Assembly (NCBI GenBank): GCA_024763075.1
Contig: JANTGF010000046.1
Span: forward strand, 1-32,755
Direction of reading: 5' to 3'
Source: Bacteroidales bacterium
GTDB taxonomy: Bacteria > Bacteroidota > Bacteroidia > Bacteroidales > VadinHA17
DNA: 32,755 nucleotides
The position numbers were made by a program, and so were the translations under genes. Positions 9,353 through 17,058 of this stretch are shown here, in pieces (position 1 is the first letter of the stretch; each line of letters opens with the position of its first letter). Below the pieces are notes generated by a model. The model worked only from the letters and a program-made list of their open reading frames with translations, searched no databases and had not been told where the DNA came from.

Positions 9353-9847
9353 ATGGAAACTTTATCACAACCAAACAGTCAGGTAAATTATGCTGGTTTT
9401 TGGCTAAGGTTTGTTGCTTACCTGATTGACGATCTGATTATTGGAGCTATTGGCTTTTTTGTGGCTCTCCCTTTCATAGGTGGCATTATTTTCTCGGGAA
9501 TTAGTATGGAACATCTAAACAACTCTGATGCCGGAACCTTTCTGGGAGTTGCCGGTATTCTTGGATCAGTACTGGGGCTTATTCTTTCAAGCATTGCAGT
9601 TGGCTGGCTGTATTTTGCCCTGATGGAATCGTCAAAAAACCAGGCTACCCTTGGGAAAATGGCACTTGGGCTAAAGGTTACGGACATGGAGGGAAACCCT
9701 GTTTCTTTTGGGAGAGCAAGTTTGCGCTATTTTGGAAAGATCCTGTCAGGAATGATCATGATGATTGGTTACATTATGGCCGGATTCACCGAAAAAAAGC
9801 AGGCACTTCATGATATCATTGCAGGGTGTCTTGTGGTCATAAAATAG
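9353..9847 (+). CDS. RDD family membrane protein
   Basis: The 164-aa product fits the RDD family of small multi-span membrane proteins, named for conserved Arg and Asp residues. Here Arg19 and Asp26/Asp27 sit in FWLRFVAYLIDDLI, in the first membrane segment. Further hydrophobic segments lie at about 25-45, 65-95 and 125-150, and the end (QALHDIIAGCLVV) is the typical closing motif. I start at the ATG at 9353; the reading frame runs further up with a near-cognate start at 9275 but that extension has no family likeness. Roles proposed for RDD proteins include ion or small-molecule transport, so function is open. The next gene begins 17 bp downstream, so it probably leads an operon with the two iron-sulfur proteins and arginine deiminase. 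Confidence 0.85.
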   Translation: METLSQPNSQVNYAGFWLRFVAYLIDDLIIGAIGFFVALPFIGGIIFSGISMEHLNNSDAGTFLGVAGILGSVLGLILSSIAVGWLYFALMESSKNQATLGKMALGLKVTDMEGNPVSFGRASLRYFGKILSGMIMMIGYIMAGFTEKKQALHDIIAGCLVVIK

Positions 9848-9864
9848 ATCTCTAAAGTCAGAAC

Positions 9865-10371
9865 ATGCGCGATAACAATCGAAATTACCTGAACAAAGAT
9901 ATCGAGGTTTTCTGGAAACCGGAGAAATGTGTTCATGCATCCACCTGTTATCAGGAACTCATCGAAGTATTCAACCCATCCCGCAGGCCATGGGTAAATA
10001 TGGATGGGGCTCCCACTGAAAAAATTATTGAAGTAGTAAATAAATGTCCTACCGAAGCTTTAATGTGGAGATGGCTGGATGAAAAGAAAAATAAACTTGT
10101 TACAGCTGAAGATACGAATCACATAAAAATAAAAAATCCTGAAACTTACCATAAATTATTGGATAAGCCTGAACATAAAAAAGCTGCAAAACCTCTGAAT
10201 GTAAGAATTATGCGGGATGGCCCGGTTGTGGTTGAAGGTGAATTCAGGCTTATCACATCAGATGGTAAAGAATTGAAGACGGGGACTTTTGCCTCTTTTT
10301 GTCGTTGCGGACAATCCAATTCCATGCCCTTTTGTGACGGAATGCACCGGAAAACAGGTTTTTCAGATTGA
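9865..10371 (+). CDS. Iron-sulfur protein: 4Fe-4S mono-cluster (Fer4_19) domain fused to CDGSH domain
   Basis: The 168-aa cytosolic product has two cofactor modules. Residues 12-72 match the divergent 4Fe-4S mono-cluster domain (Fer4_19, YjdI-like): Cys22, Cys28 and Cys61 are visible in KCVHASTC and KCPTEAL. Residues 112-166 form a CDGSH domain with ligands Cys146, Cys148, Cys157 and His161 (CRCGQSNSMPFCDGMH), the 3Cys-1His 2Fe-2S site; Met replaces the usual Ser in the CDGSH string, which is tolerated in bacterial members. Such proteins are thought to work in electron transfer or redox sensing, but no firm role is known. The gene lies 17 bp after the RDD gene and 60 bp before a second, stand-alone CDGSH gene. 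Confidence 0.9.
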   Translation: MRDNNRNYLNKDIEVFWKPEKCVHASTCYQELIEVFNPSRRPWVNMDGAPTEKIIEVVNKCPTEALMWRWLDEKKNKLVTAEDTNHIKIKNPETYHKLLDKPEHKKAAKPLNVRIMRDGPVVVEGEFRLITSDGKELKTGTFASFCRCGQSNSMPFCDGMHRKTGFSD

Positions 10372-10378
10372 TTAAATT

Positions 10379-10386
10379 TACTTTTG
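10379..10386 (+). promoter_or_regulatory. Possible -7 promoter element before the small CDGSH gene
   Basis: TACTTTTG matches the Bacteroidota -7 consensus TAnnTTTG exactly and lies about 46 bp before the ATG at 10432. No TTG is seen at the right distance upstream, so this may be a weak internal promoter or chance. Confidence 0.3.
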
Positions 10387-10431
10387 CTGATCTCAGCAAT
10401 ACATTTCATAAACAATCAGACAGAAAATTAA

Positions 10432-10629
10432 ATGGCTACGGAAAAAGAGATAAATACAATATATATAAAAGAAAATAGTTACCTTAAAATTTCAGGAAAC
10501 TTTGTTTTGAAAGATGCTTCGGGGAATGTTTTACAAAAAAAAGATGAAGTATATATTTGCCGTTGCGGAGCTTCAGAAAAAATGCCTTTTTGTGATGGTT
10601 CTCATAAAAAAACAGGCGTTAAAAAGTAA
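10432..10629 (+). CDS. Small CDGSH iron-sulfur domain protein
   Basis: A 65-aa protein that is essentially one CDGSH domain. The ligand set is complete: Cys43, Cys45, Cys54 and His58 in CRCGASEKMPFCDGSH, followed by the usual Lys-Lys-Thr-Gly. CDGSH domains hold a labile 2Fe-2S cluster with a 3Cys-1His site and can pass electrons or clusters. Its core is close to the C-terminal domain of the preceding gene (shared spacing and CRCG/MPFCDG strings), so the two probably arose by duplication, and they may pair or exchange clusters. It has no signal peptide. The arginine deiminase gene starts 34 bp downstream, so co-transcription is likely. Confidence 0.92.
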   Translation: MATEKEINTIYIKENSYLKISGNFVLKDASGNVLQKKDEVYICRCGASEKMPFCDGSHKKTGVKK

Positions 10630-10663
10630 ATGTATTTATGGTTTGAAATTTAATTTGTAAATT

Positions 10664-11923
10664 ATGAATAAACAAATAAACATAGAAATCAAATCAGAAA
10701 TTGATCCTTTAGAAACGGTTATTCTGCATACACCCGGTTCTGAGGTGGAAAATATGAATCCTGAAAATGCAGAACGGGCACTTTACAGTGACATTCTGAA
10801 CCTATCGGTAGCCCGGAAAGAGTACCTGCAATTTAGTGAAGTTTTAAGCCGGTTTGCCAAAACACTGGAGATTTCTGATTTGTTTAAAGAAGTACTTGAA
10901 TTGCCAGTAGCGAGGGAAGTACTTATTGGTAGTATTTCTAATGAAAGTGAGAATAAAAGGTTAACCCGGCGACTTGAAATGTTAAATCCAATGGATTTGT
11001 CAATAACCTTAATTGAAGGCCTGAGTAAATGCAATGATACCCTGACAGATTTTTTAAGAAAAGGAAGATTCAGCCTGAAGCCACTACATAATTTTTTCTT
11101 TACAAGAGATTCGGCTGTAGTTTATGGAAATGATATCCTGATCTCAAAGATGGCATCCAAAGTCAGAGCCAGAGAATCCTCCATCATGGATGTTATCTTT
11201 AATTATCATCCCATGTTCCAGGAGCAAACAATTACGGTGGAAAAAGATACCGGAAGTAGTGATAATATTCGCTTTGAAGGTGGAGATATTATCATTGCCC
11301 GTGAAGATATCCTAATCATTGGTAATGGGTTAAGAACTTCAACCCAGGGAATTGATTTCATAATTGACGAAGTTAAATCTCATGGTGAAAAGAGATATAT
11401 TCTGGTTCAGGAATTACCCTCTGAGCCGGAATCTTTTATTCATCTTGATATGGTATTTACATTCCTGGATACAGACAAGTGTATGGTTTTTGAGCCCCTT
11501 ATCTTAAAAAGTAATAAATACCATACCGTCTTAATTACTGTTGACAACGGCAGTGTTTCAAAAATTGAATACGTTTCCAACATTCCTGCAGGCCTGAATA
11601 AACTCGGAATGGATATGCAAGCTGTATTTTGTGGAGGAGAAAAAGATGAATGGGTACAGGAAAGAGAGCAATGGCACAGCGGGGCTAATTTTTTCTCACT
11701 TGCTCCCGGTAAAGTTATGGGATACGGGCGAAATACTTATACTATGGAAGAAATGAACCGGAAGGGTTTTGAGATCATCAAAGCAAAAGATATCATTGAA
11801 AATAAGATATCCGTTGAAAATATTGAAAAATTCGTGATTGCATTGGAAGGCGATGAATTGGCCCGTGGTGGTGGTGGAGCCAGGTGCATGACTATGCCGG
11901 TATCAAGAAAAACACTTACCTGA
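10664..11923 (+). CDS. arcA: Arginine deiminase
   Basis: Hydrolyses L-arginine to citrulline and ammonia in the cytosol. The 419-aa length fits the family, and the catalytic set of the guanidino-modifying fold is present: Asp149 in FTRD, Glu205 in EGGD, His260 and Asp262 in HLD, and nucleophile Cys408 in ARCMTMP near the C-terminus. A GGE/HSGANFF region matches the substrate-binding loop area. No ornithine carbamoyltransferase, carbamate kinase or arginine/ornithine antiporter gene is nearby, so the classical ATP-yielding pathway is not encoded here; citrulline and ammonia may instead serve acid resistance or nitrogen supply. It follows two iron-sulfur genes and ends at a strong terminator. 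Another guanidino hydrolase specificity is possible but less likely given the full active site. Confidence 0.9.
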   Translation: MNKQINIEIKSEIDPLETVILHTPGSEVENMNPENAERALYSDILNLSVARKEYLQFSEVLSRFAKTLEISDLFKEVLELPVAREVLIGSISNESENKRLTRRLEMLNPMDLSITLIEGLSKCNDTLTDFLRKGRFSLKPLHNFFFTRDSAVVYGNDILISKMASKVRARESSIMDVIFNYHPMFQEQTITVEKDTGSSDNIRFEGGDIIIAREDILIIGNGLRTSTQGIDFIIDEVKSHGEKRYILVQELPSEPESFIHLDMVFTFLDTDKCMVFEPLILKSNKYHTVLITVDNGSVSKIEYVSNIPAGLNKLGMDMQAVFCGGEKDEWVQEREQWHSGANFFSLAPGKVMGYGRNTYTMEEMNRKGFEIIKAKDIIENKISVENIEKFVIALEGDELARGGGGARCMTMPVSRKTLT

Positions 11924-11969
11924 AATCTTATATCTCACGGTTCTTCAGGGACAGTTTATCTATAATAAA

Positions 11970-12000
11970 AAAAATCTACGCAAAAAGTACGTAGATTTTT
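11970..12000. terminator. Bidirectional terminator between arcA and sucC
   Basis: AAAAATCTACG (11970-11980) pairs perfectly with CGTAGATTTTT (11990-12000), an 11-bp stem with a 9-nt loop. The plus strand ends in five T and the minus strand in eight, so it can stop both convergent genes. Confidence 0.88.
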
Positions 12001-12015
12001 CGTATATATAGTTCC

Positions 12016-13203
12016 TTAAACCAGTTCCTTAACCAGGTCAGCAGCTTCCTGTAATGTGATGGCTGAATGTACTTTCAGACCAGATTTATCAATAAGCTCC
12101 TTTCCTTCCTCTGCATTTGTTCCCTGCAAACGGACGATCACAGGTATATCAATATTGCCTACTTTTTTAAAGGCCTCAACTACTCCCTGGGCTACCCGGT
12201 CACATCTGACAATCCCACCAAAAATATTAATAAGAATGGCTTTTACATTTGGATCTTTAAGGATGATTCTGAAACCAGCCTCTACCGTCTCAGCATTTGC
12301 AGTACCTCCTACATCCAAAAAGTTGGCAGGATCTCCACCGGATAGTTTTATAATATCCATTGTCGCCATTGACAATCCGGCACCATTCACCATACAACCC
12401 ACATTTCCTTCCAGTTTAACAAAATTAAGATCATATTTTCCGGCTTCCACCTCGGAGGGATCTTCTTCCTTAATATCCCTCATTTCAAGATAATCTTTAT
12501 GGCGGAAAAGAGCATTATCGTCTAAATTAACTTTACAATCGACTGCCAGGATCTTCCCGTCAGAAGTTTTAAGTACAGGATTGATCTCAAATAAAGAACT
12601 GTCTGTTTTATCATAGGCAGTGTATAAGGCCATTACAAAACGAACCATATCTTTAAAAGCTGCTCCTGACAAGCCCAGGTTAAAAGCAATCCTTCTGGCC
12701 TGGAATGGCATAAGCCCTACTTTGGGGTCAACCTCTTCCTTAAAAATCAGGTGTGGAGTATTTTCCGCCACTGCTTCAATATCCATTCCACCTTCAGTCG
12801 AATACATGATTGAGTTTCTACCGGTCTGCCTGTTCAATAGTACGCTCATATAAAATTCTTTATGATCTTCCTCTCCCGGATAAAAAACATCCTCGGCGAT
12901 TAATACTTTATGCACTACTTTCCCTTCGGGGCCGGTCTGATGAGTAACCAGTGTCATTCCAAGCATCTTTTTAGCAATCTCCTTAACCTCATCAAGGGTT
13001 TTAGCCAGTTTTACCCCACCACCTTTTCCCCTTCCACCGGCATGGATCTGGGCCTTAATTACCCACATAGTGGTTCCTGTTTGTTTTTGAATTTCCTTGG
13101 CAGCAGCTACCGCTTTTTCAGGTGTGCCGGCCACAATTCCTTCCTGAATCCTGACTCCAAAACTTTTGAGTATTGATTTCCCCTGATATTCATGAATATT
13201 CAT
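12016..13203 (-). CDS. sucC: Succinate--CoA ligase (ADP-forming) subunit beta
   Basis: Beta subunit of succinyl-CoA synthetase, which makes succinate and a nucleoside triphosphate from succinyl-CoA in the TCA cycle. The 395-aa product starts [12 protein letters not shown], the standard opening, then has the ATP-grasp nucleotide part with [12 protein letters not shown] near residues 52-63 and the C-terminal CoA-ligase flavodoxin-like part with [10 protein letters not shown]. Family length is about 390-400. The alpha subunit gene (sucD) is not next to it; the neighbours are arcA (convergent) and an RNA methyltransferase (divergent). The split of sucC from sucD is seen in other Bacteroidota, as far as I recall. 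It has its own strong promoter just upstream and seems to be transcribed alone. Confidence 0.97.
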   Translation of the reverse strand: MNIHEYQGKSILKSFGVRIQEGIVAGTPEKAVAAAKEIQKQTGTTMWVIKAQIHAGGRGKGGGVKLAKTLDEVKEIAKKMLGMTLVTHQTGPEGKVVHKVLIAEDVFYPGEEDHKEFYMSVLLNRQTGRNSIMYSTEGGMDIEAVAENTPHLIFKEEVDPKVGLMPFQARRIAFNLGLSGAAFKDMVRFVMALYTAYDKTDSSLFEINPVLKTSDGKILAVDCKVNLDDNALFRHKDYLEMRDIKEEDPSEVEAGKYDLNFVKLEGNVGCMVNGAGLSMATMDIIKLSGGDPANFLDVGGTANAETVEAGFRIILKDPNVKAILINIFGGIVRCDRVAQGVVEAFKKVGNIDIPVIVRLQGTNAEEGKELIDKSGLKVHSAITLQEAADLVKELV

Positions 13204-13228
13204 AATGTAATTTTTAATTTTGCAGCTT

Positions 13229-13259
13229 CAAAAGTAATTCTTTTTCTACATTTTTTCAA
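13229..13259 (-). promoter_or_regulatory. Bacteroidota-type promoter of sucC
   Basis: On the minus strand TTG (13257-13259) and TACTTTTG (13229-13236) match the -33 and -7 elements, with a 20-bp spacer. The start of transcription would be near 13222, leaving a leader of about 20 nt before the sucC ATG. Confidence 0.75.
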
Positions 13260-13396
13260 GAAATGAAGCATCAGAATAATTTGAATTATGAAACTATTTA
13301 AATAAATCAATCCTTTTGGATTACATTGAAAGTTTTAATTCGATATATGAAATATACATCAATATTAATTTCTGCTATAATAAAAAAGTAACTGCC

Positions 13397-13942
13397 ATGA
13401 GAAAACTACAAAACGAAGAACTTAACAGAAAGACAATCAATGAATTTAAGAATTCAAAAAAAGTTCCTGTAGTAGTGGTTCTTGATAATGTCAGAAGTTT
13501 GAATAATATAGGGTCCGTTTTCAGAACAGCAGATGCATTCCTGATTGAGTCAGTGTATTTGTGTGGTATTACAGCAACTCCTCCTCATCGTGATATTCAG
13601 AAAACAGCTTTGGGTGCCACCGACTCGGTTGATTGGAAATATTTCGATAAAACAGAGACTGCAATTAAGGAACTGAAAGATAATAATTTTACTATTGTTG
13701 CTATTGAACAGGCCGAAGGAGCCCTTTCTTTAATTGACTACCAACCTGAAAGAAATAAAAAGTATGCATTTGTATTTGGTCATGAAATTCATGGAGTTGA
13801 ACAATTGATTGTGGACATGAGCGATGTGGTACTGGAAATTCCTCAATTTGGGACCAAGCATTCCCTAAATATCTCAGTAAGTACAGGCATCATCTTATGG
13901 AATCATTATCTAAAAACAGAGCATAAAAAAACAGGCAACTAA
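13397..13942 (+). CDS. TrmH/SpoU family RNA 2'-O-methyltransferase
   Basis: SAM-dependent methyltransferase of the knotted SPOUT fold acting on rRNA or tRNA ribose. The 181-aa product shows the three SpoU motifs: NNIGSVFRTAD (motif 1, Asn37 and Arg43), FVFGHEIHGV (motif 2) and EIPQFGTKHSLNISVSTGI (motif 3, forming the knot and SAM site). It is short, lacking the extra RNA-binding N-terminal domain of RlmB; the first 25 residues are a brief helical extension. I start at ATG 13397; an upstream TTG at 13316 would add 27 residues with no family likeness. The target nucleotide cannot be told from sequence. Its stop codon sits in the loop of the terminator that follows. Confidence 0.92.
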   Translation: MRKLQNEELNRKTINEFKNSKKVPVVVVLDNVRSLNNIGSVFRTADAFLIESVYLCGITATPPHRDIQKTALGATDSVDWKYFDKTETAIKELKDNNFTIVAIEQAEGALSLIDYQPERNKKYAFVFGHEIHGVEQLIVDMSDVVLEIPQFGTKHSLNISVSTGIILWNHYLKTEHKKTGN

Positions 13943-13959
13943 ATGTTGCCTGTTTTTTT
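13925..13959. terminator. Strong bidirectional terminator overlapping the RNA methyltransferase stop codon
   Basis: A 15-bp perfect stem, AAAAAAACAGGCAAC (13925-13939) with GTTGCCTGTTTTTTT (13945-13959), closes a 5-nt loop. Seven T follow on each strand, so it serves both this gene and the convergent lipoprotein gene ending at 13977. The TAA stop (13940-13942) is inside the loop. Confidence 0.93.
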
Positions 13960-13976
13960 AATACCTTATTTTAACT

Positions 13977-15698
13977 TTACTTTATGAGAGCAGTATATCT
14001 GTCGTCAGCAAAGTATTTTCCAAACTCCATATCGGTAGCAAGAACTTTCTTCATATCTGCATTCAGATCAATGGCTTTCTGCAGGTTATCCCACATGTAG
14101 GTTTCATCACCCAGATGTGCACCAACAATTGCCTTAAGATATGCAAGATGATAGCACTTGTCATTATTAATTCCATCCAACATAGACTTGGCTCCCTGAT
14201 CGTCACCATTTAAAATTTTAGCAAGCGCAGCATTGTATGAAGGAGTGCTCCCGAAATAATTCACTGCATCCTGATAATTACCTTCTATGATAGCCAGAAT
14301 TCCTAATCCGTCATTGGTTTCTTTACCAGGGTTTCCTACAGAGGTGAAATACTCCTTAGCTTTGGCATTGTCACCAAGTACCAGGTTTGCATATCCCAGA
14401 TTATTCTTTACTGCATCGTTATCATACATGCTTTGAGCTTTTTCAAAACTGGCTTTGGCTTCTTCATATTGTTTTTCATTCATTTGAACAACGCCAAGGT
14501 TATTAGCAGCTCTAACGCAATTTGGATGTTTATCAAGTGCATAAGAATAAATTTTAGCTTTTGCAGCATTGTCATCAGTTAAAGTAGCAGCATAAAGAAT
14601 TTCTTCTATTCCTAAAGTGTCAGCCTTAGTTTTAATGTACTTCATGATTTCTTCATCAGAAAGTCCAATTTTATTAATATTTACATTAATCTTTGACCTT
14701 CTCAGTTTTGGAAGGATTTCCTTTGCTATTTCTTTATAAGCTGCAGAAATATTCTTAATTTCTTTTTCTCTTACAGCAGGATCAGAATACATAGAAAGAA
14801 CCCTGAGAATAAGCTCTTTATCCTGAATATTAGATTCAGCCATTAACTTCTGGAAACCATCCCAGTCTTCAGCTGTTGTTCTGGTATCAATAAAGTCATC
14901 ACTTTTAGCTTCTTCTATTTTCGCTCTTTTTAATTCTCTTTCCAGGTATTTTTTTGAATTCACCGCTCTTTTCTCAGATAATTTTGTGTTCAAATCCAGC
15001 GGGCCGTCAGGAGATGCATAAGCGGAAATGTCTGTCCCTGTAAATTCCAGGTTTTGAGAAGCCTCAACAAGTTTCACAAATTCTTTCAGTTTCTTAATTT
15101 CATCTGATTTCATTTGCGAACTGCGAATGTTTGCTCTGTTAATCTGGAACATGAGATCAGCCGTTTTTGTTTCAGCAACAATTCTTTGATATTTATCAGG
15201 CATTATGACTGGTTCAGCCTTTTTCATAACGTAAGTTGAGGTAGCAATTACACCGTCAGCAATTTTCATGTCATCAAAATAAACTTCTTTCTTCTCATCT
15301 TTAAAAGCTTTAACCCTTAATACGAGATCTGATTTTCTCATTGCATCCTCAAAAGGAACCTTATCAGAATAACTAAATCCACCGCCATCGGTAGTTGATA
15401 TTACCTTATTGTTACCCATTACTTTTTCACCTTGAAAAGTAACCGGCTTAAAAGCGGTTTCGCCACCCTGGTACACGAGCACAGGGGTTATTTCAACATT
15501 GGCTTTTTTATTAAAATACTTCTCAGGGAAAGTTCCGGTAACGGCTATTTCAACTTCGCCACCTTGTTCTTTCAATACTTCTGGAACCACCTTATAAGTT
15601 ACATCCGGGTGATTTTTTTTCATTTTTTCCAAGCTATTACAACTGCTGAAAACAATCGCTGCAATAATAACAAATGTAAAAAGTCTAAAATTTTTCAT
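13977..15698 (-). CDS. Lipoprotein with OmpA-like domain and TPR repeats
   Basis: A 573-aa cell-envelope protein. The signal peptide ends in a lipobox (Phe-Ser-Ser-Cys, Cys20), so it should be lipid-anchored. Residues 30-165 are a beta-rich N-terminal domain I do not recognise. Residues about 180-345 resemble an OmpA-like domain: the string YASPDG (227-232), then Asn237, Leu-Ser (240-241) and Arg-Ala (244-245), fit the peptidoglycan-binding pattern, and an insert with DW near 280 and LPKLRRS near 330 precedes the closing strand, as I recall for Bacteroidales OmpA-family proteins. Residues about 365-540 contain TPR-like helices (ANNLGVVQMNEKQYEEAKASFEKA is the clearest unit, 398-421). A structural or scaffolding role linking the outer membrane and cell wall is likely. 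I start at the ATG at 15698; an in-frame TTG two codons upstream adds nothing. Confidence 0.85.
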   Translation of the reverse strand: MKNFRLFTFVIIAAIVFSSCNSLEKMKKNHPDVTYKVVPEVLKEQGGEVEIAVTGTFPEKYFNKKANVEITPVLVYQGGETAFKPVTFQGEKVMGNNKVISTTDGGGFSYSDKVPFEDAMRKSDLVLRVKAFKDEKKEVYFDDMKIADGVIATSTYVMKKAEPVIMPDKYQRIVAETKTADLMFQINRANIRSSQMKSDEIKKLKEFVKLVEASQNLEFTGTDISAYASPDGPLDLNTKLSEKRAVNSKKYLERELKRAKIEEAKSDDFIDTRTTAEDWDGFQKLMAESNIQDKELILRVLSMYSDPAVREKEIKNISAAYKEIAKEILPKLRRSKINVNINKIGLSDEEIMKYIKTKADTLGIEEILYAATLTDDNAAKAKIYSYALDKHPNCVRAANNLGVVQMNEKQYEEAKASFEKAQSMYDNDAVKNNLGYANLVLGDNAKAKEYFTSVGNPGKETNDGLGILAIIEGNYQDAVNYFGSTPSYNAALAKILNGDDQGAKSMLDGINNDKCYHLAYLKAIVGAHLGDETYMWDNLQKAIDLNADMKKVLATDMEFGKYFADDRYTALIK

Positions 15699-15754
15699 GG
15701 TCAATTGGTTATGTGTATTAATGAATGAATAAAGTTCTTTAATTCTTATCGTGG

Positions 15755-15762
15755 CAAAATTA
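15755..15762 (-). promoter_or_regulatory. -7 promoter element of the OmpA/TPR lipoprotein gene
   Basis: TAATTTTG on the minus strand matches TAnnTTTG exactly and lies 57 bp before the ATG. The nearest upstream TTG is 29 bp away, longer than usual, so the -33 element is not clear. Confidence 0.45.
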
Positions 15763-15798
15763 ATATTTTATTCAGAATAAAAAAATTGTTACAAAATT

Positions 15799-16446
15799 TT
15801 ATTTATCAATTTTTATTCTGTTCATACCACGATTACAGGGGAAATTAAAAATGATATCTGTTAATTTATCATAGTCATTACGCTCTGATACAAAATCCAG
15901 TTCATTTACATCGATAATCAGGTACCTTAGATCAGGATTCTGACTGAAAAACTCGAAGTAACCTTTTTGTATCCGTAGCAAATATTCTTCCGAAATATTC
16001 TGTTCATATTTTCTGCCCCTTTTCCTTATGTTTTCAATAAGCTTACTGGTATCTACGTGTAAATAGACATACAAATCAGGCTTTGGCAAGGATTCGTATG
16101 TAATCCAAAATAACTGCCGGTATAGTTTATATTCATCATCTTTCAAGGTTCTACCTGCAAAAATCAGGGATTTCATATAATAGTAATCTGCAATTACAAA
16201 GGAAAAAAACAGATCGGGATTGGCCATTTCTTTTTTCAATTGCTGATACCTGTCTGCAAGAAAAGACAGCTCCAGCGGAAAAGAAAATCTATCCGGGTCT
16301 TTGTAAAATTTTGGCAAAAAAGGATTTTCCGCAAACTGTTCCGGTATCAGTTTAGCATTGTAATCTTTCGCAATCTTCGTGGCCAGCGAGGTTTTTCCTG
16401 CTCCGATATTGCCCTCAACTACTATGTATTTATACTTACTCTCCAA
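15799..16446 (-). CDS. Deoxynucleoside kinase
   Basis: Phosphorylates deoxynucleosides (deoxyadenosine and/or deoxyguanosine in bacterial relatives) for dNTP salvage. The 215-aa product has the P-loop GNIGAGKT (12-19), the DRY motif near residue 66 of the dNK family, and the Arg-rich lid RKRGRKYEQNI near residue 141 that closes over ATP. Translation must start at TTG 16446: an in-frame TAA stands two codons upstream and there is no ATG before the P-loop. The gene follows the small membrane protein gene by 14 nt and is probably in the same operon. The C-terminus (FNFPCNRGMNRIKIDK) is slightly longer than the core fold. Exact nucleoside preference is not visible. Confidence 0.92.
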   Translation of the reverse strand: MESKYKYIVVEGNIGAGKTSLATKIAKDYNAKLIPEQFAENPFLPKFYKDPDRFSFPLELSFLADRYQQLKKEMANPDLFFSFVIADYYYMKSLIFAGRTLKDDEYKLYRQLFWITYESLPKPDLYVYLHVDTSKLIENIRKRGRKYEQNISEEYLLRIQKGYFEFFSQNPDLRYLIIDVNELDFVSERNDYDKLTDIIFNFPCNRGMNRIKIDK

Positions 16447-16460
16447 AAATTAAATGTTTT

Positions 16461-16970
16461 TTAATAAATCCGTTTCCCTGATTTAACTACTTGTTTATCT
16501 TTTCGGTTGCCGTAAATTCTTCCAATGGCCAGTCCGGCAAAAGTCCCGATCATAATTAAAAGCTTTATATCAATAGCCAGATTTTTCGTTTTTCCACTCA
16601 CTAACCACAGTAAATAACTAATTAACAGGCCCAAAATCATTCCGACAAATGAATATTTTGATGAAAAATAATGGGGAAGTATGAGGTGATGGTCTTTTTT
16701 CAGGTGATGGGCAAGATTTCGAAATAATAAAAGATACCTCTGAAAAGTATGATCAGAAAAACCATTATCGTTTTTTAGTTGTGTCAGGATCGAAATCATT
16801 TCATTTTTATGCTCTCCACAACTTCTGCATGATCCTTCAAACGCCTCTACCCTCTCAGCCATCTTCAGAAAGCGGTCAAACCGGAAAGAGCGTAACTGCA
16901 TTGCTTTATATTTCTTATCCTCAAGCAGTTCTTCTATTTCATTTTCCCAATATAATTTTTCCATATTCAT
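16461..16970 (-). CDS. Small conserved-looking membrane protein with a CxxC motif, unknown function
   Basis: I place the start at ATG 16970 (169 aa); ATG 16964 two codons later is also possible. The longer open frame up to 17117 runs across the pnp terminator and into the end of pnp and is not credible. Residues 1-105 are soluble and helical, with Cys48-Arg-Ser-Cys51 (SCRSCGEHK) that could bind zinc or form a disulfide, and a His-rich stretch near 88-100. Two membrane segments follow at about 107-125 and 134-153, and a basic tail ends the chain. The soluble part is probably cytosolic. It precedes the deoxynucleoside kinase by 14 nt. I do not recognise the family. Confidence 0.75.
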   Translation of the reverse strand: MNMEKLYWENEIEELLEDKKYKAMQLRSFRFDRFLKMAERVEAFEGSCRSCGEHKNEMISILTQLKNDNGFSDHTFQRYLLLFRNLAHHLKKDHHLILPHYFSSKYSFVGMILGLLISYLLWLVSGKTKNLAIDIKLLIMIGTFAGLAIGRIYGNRKDKQVVKSGKRIY

Positions 16971-17007
16971 TGTCTTCCGGAACTTCCCATTCAGGATTTC
17001 AAGATAC

Positions 17008-17035
17008 AAAAAAAGGCCAAAATAATTGGCCTTTT
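17008..17035 (-). terminator. Terminator of the rpsO-pnp unit
   Basis: AAAAGGCCAA (17011-17020) pairs with TTGGCCTTTT (17026-17035) around a 5-nt loop. On the minus strand a run of seven T (17008-17014, partly within the stem) follows GGCC, just past the pnp stop at 17059 and before the next gene's ATG at 16970. Confidence 0.85.
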
Positions 17036-17058
17036 CAAATATAAAATATTCAATTACT

